From positions 1 through 22,027 of the forward strand of contig JAJFMK010000161.1 of the NCBI GenBank assembly GCA_021772215.1: a stretch of DNA of 22,027 nt, written 5' to 3'. Under the pieces are notes generated by a model. The model saw nothing but the letters and a program-made list of their open reading frames with translations, ran no database searches and had not been told where the DNA came from. The stretch comes from Chlamydiota bacterium. Its GTDB lineage: Bacteria > Chlamydiota > Chlamydiia > Chlamydiales > JAJFMK01. The position numbers and the translations under genes were made by a program. Positions 8,134 through 14,998 of the stretch are shown here, in pieces (position 1 is the stretch's first letter; every line of letters begins with the position of its first letter).

Positions 8134-8757
8134 CGTTGAATACTCGTCGCTAACAACTGCTTTGATTGCAAAATCATAATGGTCAATTTCAAGGCAGCGA
8201 TCAAAATCCTCTGAAGGATACTGCCACTGATCTTCAGAAAAAAAATATTGTCCTGCTCCTAACCTTAACTCGGCAAAATAGGGAGTAGGATCCATCGTTG
8301 TGCCGTCTATTAACGTTTGTATATACTTTGCGCAAATATCATCCTCTAATGAGGGAGTTTTTCCCTCATGACCCATCGGAAGAATGGTTACTTCTGGCTC
8401 AGAGAATGTCTTGAGAAAATTAACTGTGGCAGATGCATTAACGAATCCTGCAAGAAGTATTATATCCGCATCTTGAGACATAAGAACTCCTTTTGCTCCT
8501 GCTTCAGTTCTATGTATAACATCTCTGTTAGCTATTTCAACATCTCGAACACGTGTCGGAGAATTCGGGATATGGTAAATGCGCCCATCTAATCCCCTCT
8601 CAGATTTTCCTATAATCAACGGGTTGATGTGGTCTGCAGCTAGACGCTCGACTACAGCCTGTTTGACAGCAAGTTTATATGAGGTAGGATTCTGTTCTAG
8701 AACATAACAGGCGGTCGTACACGCACGAAAGACGTCAATTACAATAGAAAATTTCAT
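8107..8757 (-). CDS. ComB-family 2-phosphosulfolactate phosphatase-like protein
   Basis: A 216-residue protein of the ComB family, whose archetype removes phosphate from 2-phosphosulfolactate on the way to coenzyme M. The sequence shows VIDVFRACTTA at the start, GKSERGLDGRIYHIPNSP, a HRTEAGAKGV block in the place of the usual TTNGT segment, then EDDICAKYI and HYDFAIKAV, in the family order. I chose ATG 8757 because MKFSIVIDVFRA is where the family begins and because a promoter-like pair lies upstream at 8815-8844; the frame is open to 8844 but that extra segment looks non-coding. No other coenzyme M gene is nearby, so the substrate here is unknown. It is transcribed away from cadd, and its last 27 bases overlap the end of the deacetylase gene. 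Confidence 0.8.
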   Translation of the reverse strand: MKFSIVIDVFRACTTACYVLEQNPTSYKLAVKQAVVERLAADHINPLIIGKSERGLDGRIYHIPNSPTRVRDVEIANRDVIHRTEAGAKGVLMSQDADIILLAGFVNASATVNFLKTFSEPEVTILPMGHEGKTPSLEDDICAKYIQTLIDGTTMDPTPYFAELRLGAGQYFFSEDQWQYPSEDFDRCLEIDHYDFAIKAVVSDEYSTLTRCNKIS

Positions 8758-8814
8758 TATAGTACTTATGAATTTTAACGATGAGCGTCTCTTTTTCGTG
8801 TCGTGGCATGGATA

Positions 8815-8844
8815 AGTGTATCGAACAGCCTTGCTTCTTGGCAA
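8815..8844 (-). promoter_or_regulatory. Candidate sigma-70-type promoter of the comB-like gene
   Basis: On the - strand TTGCCA (8844-8839) and TACACT (8820-8815) are separated by 18 bases, matching the consensus at 5 of 6 and 4 of 6 positions. A start of transcription near 8808 would leave about 50 untranslated bases before ATG 8757, which supports that start codon. Confidence 0.4.
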
Positions 8845-8859
8845 AGAAATTGCTACGAT
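8831..8859 (+). promoter_or_regulatory. Weak candidate promoter of cadd
   Basis: TTGCTT and TACGAT lie 17 bases apart on the + strand, overlapping the divergent candidate promoter of the comB-like gene. The match is poor (3 and 4 of 6). It is followed by the ribosome binding site AGGAG at 8873-8877, six bases before the cadd ATG. Confidence 0.25.
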
Positions 8860-8883
8860 CGACTTCTATGTTAGGAGTGTTTT

Positions 8884-9549
8884 ATGGACTGTCTTAAGAT
8901 CGATCAACTTATTGAAGAGAGCCATCTTCTCAAACATGAATTTTATCAGGCGTGGAATGAGGGGCTTCTTTCTAAAGAGTGTTTGAAGGAGTATGCTCTG
9001 AATTACTACCACCATGTGAAAGCGTTTCCGAGATATCTTTCGGCCGTTCATGCCAACTGTGACGAGGAGAGCACAAGAAAAATATTGTTAGAGAATCTCG
9101 TTGAGGAGGAGGGGGGCGATCCGAACCACCCGAAGCTCTGGCGCCAATTTTGCCTCTCCTTAGGGGCTAGCGAAGAAGAGATCGATGCGCATCAGCCGCT
9201 CGCTTCGATGAGAGATCTTGTTGAGACGTTTTTCGAAATATCTAAAGAGAGATCGACTGAAGAGGGGGTTGCTGCCCTTTACGCCTACGAGAGCCAAATT
9301 CCTGAAATTTCGCGCAGTAAAATCGATGGGTTGATTAAGCATTACGGCATGAATGATCCCAAATGCTGGCAATATTTCCATGTCCATATTGAGGCAGATG
9401 AGCTGCATCGCAAAGAGGAGCGTGCTCTCTTAGAAAAATTTTCTGATAACATTGAAGCCTCTGTAGGCGCTGTTAAAGAGGTTTTGGCAAAATTAAATCA
9501 ATTTTTGACTGAGATGATGGAGATACACCCCACTGCTTGTCCAAATTAG
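8884..9549 (+). CDS. CADD-like protein, self-sacrificing p-aminobenzoate synthase
   Basis: Homologue of Chlamydia trachomatis CADD (CT610), a TenA/PqqC-fold helical metalloprotein that makes p-aminobenzoate for folate from one of its own tyrosines. Aligned from memory, the metal ligands are present: an acidic residue in VEEEGGDPNHPKLW with His82, Glu136 in LYAYESQIP, and His168, Asp172 and His175 in HVHIEADELH. The residues linked to self-sacrifice are also here: Tyr21 (CADD Tyr27, in EFYQAW) and Lys146 (CADD Lys152). The 221-residue length is close to CADD, but the cysteine-rich tail of CT610 is missing. A good AGGAG lies six bases before the ATG. No folate gene is adjacent. This is the strongest phylum marker in the window. 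Confidence 0.92.
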   Translation: MDCLKIDQLIEESHLLKHEFYQAWNEGLLSKECLKEYALNYYHHVKAFPRYLSAVHANCDEESTRKILLENLVEEEGGDPNHPKLWRQFCLSLGASEEEIDAHQPLASMRDLVETFFEISKERSTEEGVAALYAYESQIPEISRSKIDGLIKHYGMNDPKCWQYFHVHIEADELHRKEERALLEKFSDNIEASVGAVKEVLAKLNQFLTEMMEIHPTACPN

Positions 9550-9690
9550 TCGCTTCTGCTAAGCTATGACCATGTCTTTTTTTGTCGTTTTGACATCTGG
9601 CAGAACCACAACGGGGCTTTAAGCCCAGAATTTCCCCCTACTCTCATTTCATTTGTCATAACTTAAATTTTACTAAAAAATAGGGATAGT
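9550..9690. other. Intergenic region between cadd and the sodium symporter
   Basis: This 141-base gap holds a run of seven T at 9577-9583, a short palindrome GGGCTTTAAGCCC at 9614-9626 without a T-run after it, and TTGTCA at 9653-9658 that could be a -35 box. No matching -10 is convincing. The ribosome binding site AGGGA at 9682-9686 precedes the symporter ATG by four bases. Confidence 0.4.
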
Positions 9691-11109
9691 ATGCAGAAAG
9701 CACGGGAACACTGGAGTTCACATCTAGGATTTATTTTAGTTGCGGCCGGCTCCGCAATCGGCCTGGGGACGTTATGGAAATTCCCTTATGTGACGGGAGA
9801 AAACGGGGGCGGCCTCTTCGTTATCATCTATATCGCCTGCACCTTCTTGATTGGTCTGCCGGTATTTATTGCCGAATTGATTATTGGTCGTGCCGCTCAA
9901 AGGGGAGCTGTCGGATCTTTTGCCTTCCTCTCGCACAACCAGACCTTCTGGAAAGGAGTTGGCTGGCTCGGTGTGCTCTCCTCCTTTTTAATCATGTCCT
10001 TCTACAGCGTCCTCGCCGGCTGGGGTATGAACTATGTCTTTATGAGTTTGACCCAGTTTTGGGAGGGAAGAACTCCCGCAGAGATCTCACAAGCGTTTAC
10101 GATCCTCTCCTCCTCAGGTGATATCACACTCTTTTGGCACCTCGCTTTCACTGCTTTGACTGTCGCGGTCGTTCTTCCCGGAATCCGACAAGGTATTGAG
10201 TACTGGAGCCGCTTTATGACCAGCTCGCTCTTTGTAATCCTGCTTGGCCTTGTCTGCTACTCCTTTACCCTCGAAGGCTTTGGTAAAGCCTTTAACTTTC
10301 TCTTCTCACCCGATGCGAGCCGACTTACTGCTAAGGGAGTCCTGCAGGCGCTTGGGCTCTCCTTCTTCACATTGAGCCTCGGTCAGGGAATTATGATTAC
10401 CTATGGAAGCTACATGAGAAAGAGCGATAACATCCCTAGGACTGGGGTGATCATCGCTGTGACTATTACCGTGATCTCCATGCTTGTTGGTCTGATGATC
10501 TTTCCTATTATCTTCACCTTCGGCTTTCAACCGGAAGAGGGACTTGGGCTGGTCTTTAAGACCCTGCCTGTGCTCTTTAGTAAGCTCCCCGGGGCGCTGA
10601 TCATCTCGACAACGTTTTTTATTCTCTTCGTCTTCACTGCACTCACCTCCTCGATTGCTCTGGTCGAAGTGGTTTCTGCTAACTTTATCGATCTTTTGGG
10701 CTGGTCAAGAAGAAAAGCAGTGCTCGTTGTGGGAATTAGCTGCTTTATCTTCGGAATCCCTTCAGCGCTCTCCAATACCGATCTCGTCTTTGCCAATTGG
10801 AAGCTGGTCTACGGTAAGACCTTCTTCTCGACTATTGATGAATTGGTTTCAACCTGGTTCCTTCCACTCTGCGGCCTACTTACTGCCATCTACGTCGGCT
10901 GGTTCTTCGACCGCAAGCAGGTGGAGCATGAGTATCGCTCCGGAACAAACACCATTCGCTTCTTTAGACCCTGGATCTTCTTTGTGAAGTGGGTCGCGCC
11001 GATTGCTGTGATTACCATCATCTTAAATACCGCCGGCGTCATCAACCTCGATGGTGGTCAAAAAGAGGTGGAGCAGGAGATGGAAGTTGAGACGGTTAGT
11101 CGCTCGTAA
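9691..11109 (+). CDS. Neurotransmitter:sodium symporter family amino acid transporter
   Basis: A 472-residue inner-membrane carrier of the NSS (SNF, LeuT-like) family that couples sodium influx to uptake of an amino acid or related solute. The N-terminal signature is complete: LVAAGSAIGLGTLWKFPYVT then ENGGGLFVIIY, which forms the sodium and substrate sites in LeuT. About a dozen hydrophobic helices follow, including FIIVLL-type stretches and FFTLSLGQGIMITYGSYM in the helix 6-7 region. A basic turn and a hydrophilic acidic tail (EVEQEMEVETVS) end the protein on the cytoplasmic side. It stands alone between cadd and a strong hairpin. C. trachomatis has a member of this family, and such carriers fit host amino acid uptake by an intracellular bacterium. 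Substrate is not readable from sequence. Confidence 0.9.
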   Translation: MQKAREHWSSHLGFILVAAGSAIGLGTLWKFPYVTGENGGGLFVIIYIACTFLIGLPVFIAELIIGRAAQRGAVGSFAFLSHNQTFWKGVGWLGVLSSFLIMSFYSVLAGWGMNYVFMSLTQFWEGRTPAEISQAFTILSSSGDITLFWHLAFTALTVAVVLPGIRQGIEYWSRFMTSSLFVILLGLVCYSFTLEGFGKAFNFLFSPDASRLTAKGVLQALGLSFFTLSLGQGIMITYGSYMRKSDNIPRTGVIIAVTITVISMLVGLMIFPIIFTFGFQPEEGLGLVFKTLPVLFSKLPGALIISTTFFILFVFTALTSSIALVEVVSANFIDLLGWSRRKAVLVVGISCFIFGIPSALSNTDLVFANWKLVYGKTFFSTIDELVSTWFLPLCGLLTAIYVGWFFDRKQVEHEYRSGTNTIRFFRPWIFFVKWVAPIAVITIILNTAGVINLDGGQKEVEQEMEVETVSRS

Positions 11110-11138
11110 CTTTCTAATTGTAAATGTAATACCTTTAT

Positions 11139-11181
11139 ATCCGACTAAAATGAAGTTGAACTTCAGAATAGTCGGATTTTA
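11139..11181 (+). terminator. Nested-hairpin transcription terminator after the symporter gene
   Basis: ATCCGACTA (11139-11147) pairs perfectly with TAGTCGGAT (11169-11177). Inside it TGAAG and CTTCA form a second stem with loop TTGAA. The outer stem runs directly into TTTTA. It begins 29 bases after the symporter stop. The T-run is short, so efficiency is uncertain. Confidence 0.65.
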
Positions 11182-11283
11182 GCCCCTTCTATGGAGTAGC
11201 TTAGCTTCTCCCTCTCTCTCAGATCACATACATTCTTAATAAGTGATTTACAGCTAATTTATTAAATATTAACAATTTTTCGT

Positions 11284-11289
11284 TATAAT
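11284..11289 (+). promoter_or_regulatory. Candidate -10 box (TATAAT) of the PAP2-like gene
   Basis: A perfect TATAAT sits 24 bases before ATG 11314 in a very AT-rich stretch. The -35 match is poor: TTAAAT at 11262-11267 with a 16-base spacer. The ribosome binding site AGGA lies at 11305-11308. Confidence 0.4.
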
Positions 11290-11313
11290 ATTTACTTTAA
11301 TATTAGGAAAAAA

Positions 11314-12009
11314 ATGGTTTCATATTTAAGTGATAGCTGGTTCATTCTGCCTGCTGTAGGAGGGGCTGTTATGGGCTCTATAGAGAATATATATAAGACG
11401 GGCTCTCTTTGGATAACCCCTGAAAAGGAAGCTGTAGATAAGAGCACTATTGTAAATCAGGTTAATCGATGGAGAGAGCGGGATAGAAAGGATGGCGGTC
11501 TCTTTATCCCGGGAGATTCAATTCTTCTACATGTTCCTGTAGCTCTATTTAGCCTAATCGATGGCGTGAGAGGAAGTGAGTCGAAAAGCGTCATGGATGT
11601 ATCTTATCGCGTGGCAAAAAATCTTGGGTGCATTCTCCTTCTTCCCGCAGCAGAGACTCTCTTATCCACTCATTTATCGGTCATTTTTAGAATAAAATAT
11701 ACAGAAGCACTTAAAGATAGGACCGGTCATGATCTCTCTGGCCACGCCTTACTTCAGACCCTGTTTTCTCTCTATGTATTACGCACTGCAACGGCTTTGA
11801 ATCCAATTTGTTCTCCAAGTCAAAGACAGCTCTTTGAGCTCTACTGCGCTGCTCTATCGATCACTGATGGGGTCTGGGTGTACAAGACAGCTTCGAGGCA
11901 CCACTCTGTTGCTGAAATGGTCTCAGCAACCGCCTTAGTTTCTGCTACCAATTTTGCAGTGTATCAAAGCGTTAACGGCATTTCTAACCTCGCCAATATG
12001 TTTTTCTGA
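11314..12009 (+). CDS. Membrane protein with PAP2-like SGH and SRHH motifs, function unknown
   Basis: I do not recognise a named family for this 231-residue protein. It has several hydrophobic segments, at about residues 9-22, 68-83, 105-125, 146-162, 173-188 and 200-215, so it is probably an integral membrane protein. Two motifs recall lipid phosphatases and phosphotransferases of the PAP2 / sphingomyelin-synthase type: HDLSGHALLQ in the middle and SRHHSVAEM towards the end, spaced by two hydrophobic helices, with an acidic residue after the last histidine as in those enzymes. The first PAP2 motif (KX6RP) is not evident. It has its own TATAAT and AGGA ribosome binding site. The last 75 bases overlap the bioF 3' end on the other strand. 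The PAP2 relation is a suggestion, not an assignment. Confidence 0.65.
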   Translation: MVSYLSDSWFILPAVGGAVMGSIENIYKTGSLWITPEKEAVDKSTIVNQVNRWRERDRKDGGLFIPGDSILLHVPVALFSLIDGVRGSESKSVMDVSYRVAKNLGCILLLPAAETLLSTHLSVIFRIKYTEALKDRTGHDLSGHALLQTLFSLYVLRTATALNPICSPSQRQLFELYCAALSITDGVWVYKTASRHHSVAEMVSATALVSATNFAVYQSVNGISNLANMFF

Positions 12010-12981
12010 GTGTGCTGAGGTGAGGCTCAACCTTAAAATTGCCTTCTGAACAGTTGGCGGACGCACTGTGAATGAGAGAAGGCCCTTCTCTTTAAATTTA
12101 TCTTCTAGATTATCTGTCGCTAAAATGGGGATGATATGAGACTTTGCGCTCATACACTTTACCAAAGAGGCGAGATGGGTCCTTCTGTCATCGAGAGAGG
12201 GCATGAGGTCTAGGCATGCGTTGATAGCGCCGAGGGTTGGAGGGGCCATGGCTGTCGTGTAGATGAGGCCGGGGCAGACATTGACCAGGTGCTCTAACAT
12301 GTCGTTGCTACAGGCAAGAAAGGCGCCTGAGCAGCCGAACGCTTTACCGAAGGTGGCGACAAAGAGATCGATTTCGAGATGGTCTGCTGAGCCGTTGGCT
12401 TTGATGACGCCAAAGGCGTGGGCATCGTCAACGAGAAGATGCGCGCCGAAAGCTTTTTTAAGATTGATTAGTTTGGGCAGGTCTGTGAAATCTCCCTCCA
12501 TGCTAAAGAGTGATTCGGTGACGATCCAGGCGGGTTTTTCTGCTTTTTGCAGGAGGGACTCTAGATGGCCTAGATCTTGATGACGGTAGCGTACCAGTTT
12601 GGCTTTGGAAGCGAGGGCGCCGGTGATTAGGCTTTTGTGGCAGCTATGGTCAAGGAGGAGGGTTTTGGCGTTGAGACAGGGGAGGAGTGAGCTATTGAGC
12701 TGGTAGCCGGAGGGGAAGAGAAGAGCCGCCTCGCGGTTTGTGAAGAGGGCAAGTTTGGTTTCGAGCTCTTGATGGTACGTTTTTGTGCCGGTTAGGAGGC
12801 GCGAAGAGCTCGCCGAGGTGCCAAATTCTTTTGTGGCATTGATCGCCCCTGCGATTAATTTGGGATGTTTAGAGAGGTTAAGGGTGTCGTTACTGCAGAA
12901 GTTAATGAACTTTTGCCCCTCAAATTCGATGTAGGGAGCCTCGAGATCTTCGGTCAGCTTTAGCTTACGTCTTTTTGACAT
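11935..12981 (-). CDS. bioF: 8-amino-7-oxononanoate synthase-like PLP enzyme (BioF family)
   Basis: An alpha-oxoamine synthase that would join pimeloyl-ACP or -CoA with L-alanine in biotin synthesis. The 348-residue protein shows NFCSNDTLNLSKHP at the N-terminus, GTSASSSRLLTGT, His115 in DHSCHKSL (stacks on PLP), DDAHAFG (Asp186, His188) and the PLP lysine Lys213 in TFGKAFGCSG, then LRLSLTSAHSEKHI. It is shorter than E. coli BioF by about 36 residues, nearly all at the N-terminus, so a related oxoamine synthase activity is possible. No bioA, bioB or bioD gene is in the window. The start overlaps the Nudix gene by 22 bases and it is the last gene of the - strand run, with its end overlapping the PAP2-like gene. 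Confidence 0.82.
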   Translation of the reverse strand: MSKRRKLKLTEDLEAPYIEFEGQKFINFCSNDTLNLSKHPKLIAGAINATKEFGTSASSSRLLTGTKTYHQELETKLALFTNREAALLFPSGYQLNSSLLPCLNAKTLLLDHSCHKSLITGALASKAKLVRYRHQDLGHLESLLQKAEKPAWIVTESLFSMEGDFTDLPKLINLKKAFGAHLLVDDAHAFGVIKANGSADHLEIDLFVATFGKAFGCSGAFLACSNDMLEHLVNVCPGLIYTTAMAPPTLGAINACLDLMPSLDDRRTHLASLVKCMSAKSHIIPILATDNLEDKFKEKGLLSFTVRPPTVQKAILRLSLTSAHSEKHIGEVRNAVNALIHCKIGSRN

Positions 12982-13352
12982 CTTTGAATCAGCTGCTCCG
13001 TTTCAGGAAAGCTAGCTCGTTTTAGCGCTTCATCTAAGGTAAGCCAGACCGCTTTAGTTACCTCGGGCGGCCTTGCCACAGCTTCCCCTTTGACAGTGGC
13101 GAGGAAGTAGGTGACTTGCTTAAGCTGGCCGTTTGTCTCGTAATTGGAGATCAGGGGTGGACTCTCTAGCCACTGAGCAACATGGAGCGAGGTCTCTTCG
13201 GCCAGTTCGCGTTTGGCAGCCTCTTTTGGCTCTTCATTAGCTTCGCCGTGGCCTTTGGGGAAGCCCCAATTGCCATGGTTGTCGAAGATCATGAGAACTT
13301 CTAAGCCATTTGTGCCTTGGCGGTAGGGGATGATGCCGTAGGAGCGCTCCAT
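12960..13352 (-). CDS. Nudix hydrolase, diadenosine tetraphosphatase type
   Basis: A small cytoplasmic hydrolase (130 aa) of nucleoside diphosphate-linked compounds, most like bacterial Ap4A hydrolases. It begins ERSYGIIPYR, then GNWGFPKGHGEANE, and the Nudix box GX5EX7REUXEEXGU is complete except that Ser replaces the last Gly (RELAEETSL). WGFPKGH before the box is typical of the Ap4A group. I chose ATG 13352, one base after the fabF stop, because the upstream open frame lies within fabF in another frame and the family begins here. The fabF-Nudix order matches what I recall from C. trachomatis (CT770-CT771). Its end overlaps bioF by 22 bases, so coupling is likely. Confidence 0.85.
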   Translation of the reverse strand: MERSYGIIPYRQGTNGLEVLMIFDNHGNWGFPKGHGEANEEPKEAAKRELAEETSLHVAQWLESPPLISNYETNGQLKQVTYFLATVKGEAVARPPEVTKAVWLTLDEALKRASFPETEQLIQRCQKDVS

Positions 13353-13353
13353 T

Positions 13354-14601
13354 TTAGCCTTTGTATGGCGCGAAGACGACGACGGCGTTGTGGCCACCAA
13401 AGCCAAAGGAGTTGGAGATGCCCACCTCGACCTTAAAATCTTCTGCCTCTGTAGGAATAGAGAAGTTGATGATCGGCTCGGGGTTATCGAGGTTGATGGT
13501 AGGGTGGATCTTGCCGGTATGGATCGCCATTACCGTCGCGACAGCCTCCATCCCACCGGCAGCGCCGAGGGTGTGGCCGATCATTGACTTTGTGGCGTTG
13601 AGTTTGATCTTTGAGGGGTCGCTGAAGACTTTTTGGAGAGCCTTGATCTCAGCCACGTCACCGACAGATGTCGCCGTGGCGTGGGCGTTGACGTAGTTTA
13701 CTTGGGAGGACTCTACTTCGGCATCTTCTAGCGCTCTTTGGATGCAGAGCGCCACACCTTTACCTTCAGGGTGAGGGCTTGTCATATGGTAGGCGTCGCA
13801 GGATATACCGCCGCCGAGGTATTCGGCGAGGATCGGAGCGCCTCTTGCAAGGGCGTGGTCTAAGCTCTCAAGCACGAGGACGGCGGCGCCCTCACCCATC
13901 ACAAAGCCATCTCTGTTTATATCGAAGGGGCGCGACGCTTTTGTCGGCTCATCGTTACGAGTGGAGAGAGCTTTTAGGGCGCAAAATCCGGCAAGGCCCA
14001 TCGGTTGGATTGCCGCTTCGACGCCTCCTGTCAGCATGAGGTCAGCATCGCCTTTACGGATATGGTCGGCAGCGGCGATGATAGAGTAGTTGGCAGTGGC
14101 GCAGGCGGTGGAGATGGAGTAGTTAGGCCCCATCATATCAAATTCCTCGGCGAGAAGAGAGCCGGCGATGTTGGTGATGATGTGTGGAACGAAGAAGGGG
14201 GAGACGCGACGTGTCCCTTTGGTCAATAAGATCTCGACGCCTTCCGTGTAGGTGGACATTCCACCCATTCCCGATCCGACGATAACACCATATTTTGTTT
14301 TGTCGGCCTTTTCTAAAAAGGCTTGGTCCAGCTTAGCAGACTCTAATGCCTTCTTTCCGGCAACCATAGTGTATCGGATAAAGGGGTCAGAGCGTCTTGC
14401 CTGCTTCTTATCCATGTAGTCGCCCACTTCAAAGTCGTCGATTGTGGCGGCGATTTTCGAGGGAAACTCCTCGGTGTCAAAGCGGCTGATCAGCTTCACT
14501 GCGCTCTTACCGGCTAAAAGGGCGTCATAGAACTCTTTGGGGTCACACCCATGGCAAGAGACTATCCCAATTCCTGTGACGACAACACGTTTTTTCTTCA
14601 T
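13354..14601 (-). CDS. fabF: 3-oxoacyl-ACP synthase II
   Basis: Condenses malonyl-ACP with acyl-ACP in fatty acid elongation. The 415-residue chain has the complete thiolase-fold catalytic triad: Cys167 in STACATANYS, His307 in NAHATATSVGD and His343 in MIGHTLGAAGG. It starts with RVVVTGIGIVSCHG and ends with SNSFGFGGHNAVVVF, both typical of FabF. ATG 14601 overlaps the rsfS stop by 4 bases (ATGA) and the stop is followed after one base by the Nudix start, so the three are tightly linked. Many long open frames on the opposite strand here are shadows caused by the G+C-rich codon use of this gene. Confidence 0.96.
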   Translation of the reverse strand: MKKKRVVVTGIGIVSCHGCDPKEFYDALLAGKSAVKLISRFDTEEFPSKIAATIDDFEVGDYMDKKQARRSDPFIRYTMVAGKKALESAKLDQAFLEKADKTKYGVIVGSGMGGMSTYTEGVEILLTKGTRRVSPFFVPHIITNIAGSLLAEEFDMMGPNYSISTACATANYSIIAAADHIRKGDADLMLTGGVEAAIQPMGLAGFCALKALSTRNDEPTKASRPFDINRDGFVMGEGAAVLVLESLDHALARGAPILAEYLGGGISCDAYHMTSPHPEGKGVALCIQRALEDAEVESSQVNYVNAHATATSVGDVAEIKALQKVFSDPSKIKLNATKSMIGHTLGAAGGMEAVATVMAIHTGKIHPTINLDNPEPIINFSIPTEAEDFKVEVGISNSFGFGGHNAVVVFAPYKG

Positions 14602-14978
14602 CCGGCAAGCCCTCGACTCTTTTTAGATTCGACATCGATATTCACATCGACGATTTTAGACGCATTCCAGAGATTTTCTAGCTGATACTTCTCACGCATT
14701 TGGGGGATCATGATATGGACGACAATTTCACCGTAATCGAGCACAATCCAGTCGCCCTCTTGGTCACCTTCGACAAAGAGCGGTTTTATACCCAACTTAG
14801 ATAGAGTATCGACAACCTGTCTAGCAAGTGAGATTACATGGCGCTCCACAGTTCCTTCAGTGATGATACAGTAACTTGTCATCAACTCTAAAGGACGCAA
14901 GTCCAGTGCCAAAATATTTAGCGCTTTTTTATCAAAAAGCGCCTGTGAAATAGTATCTAAAATTTCTGCGGAATTCAT
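14598..14978 (-). CDS. rsfS: Ribosomal silencing factor RsfS (Iojap family)
   Basis: A 126-residue protein that binds ribosomal protein uL14 and blocks joining of the subunits when nutrients are short. The sequence shows the full Iojap domain: ALNILALDLRPL near residue 20, then SYCIITEGTVERHVISLARQ, LFVEGDQEGDWIVLDYGEIVVHI, and the end of the domain at MREKYQLENLWNAS. The nadD-rsfS pair is a common bacterial arrangement. The gap to nadD is 20 bases and contains no clear Shine-Dalgarno, but a near-consensus promoter lies just upstream at 15004-15033, so the transcript may have a leader of about 20 bases. The stop overlaps the fabF start. Confidence 0.93.
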   Translation of the reverse strand: MNSAEILDTISQALFDKKALNILALDLRPLELMTSYCIITEGTVERHVISLARQVVDTLSKLGIKPLFVEGDQEGDWIVLDYGEIVVHIMIPQMREKYQLENLWNASKIVDVNIDVESKKSRGLAG

Positions 14979-14998
14979 CTATAATTAAAATTGTAATG

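Noticed and set aside
8758..8844. N-terminal extension of the comB-like gene up to 8844
   Set aside because: The extra 29 residues are basic and unlike the family start, and the region carries promoter-like hexamers for the same strand.
9614..9626. GGGCTTTAAGCCC palindrome as terminator of cadd
   Set aside because: Only one unpaired base in the loop, so the usable stem is about four pairs, and no T-run follows.
9774..10121. 115-codon + strand open frame inside the symporter gene
   Set aside because: Out of frame within a full-length NSS carrier with intact signature motifs; no independent start signal.
13361..14229. Several long + strand open frames (up to 111 codons) opposite fabF
   Set aside because: They lie entirely antisense to a complete FabF, have arginine-, glycine- and alanine-rich unstructured translations and no ribosome binding site; they are shadows of G+C-rich codon use.
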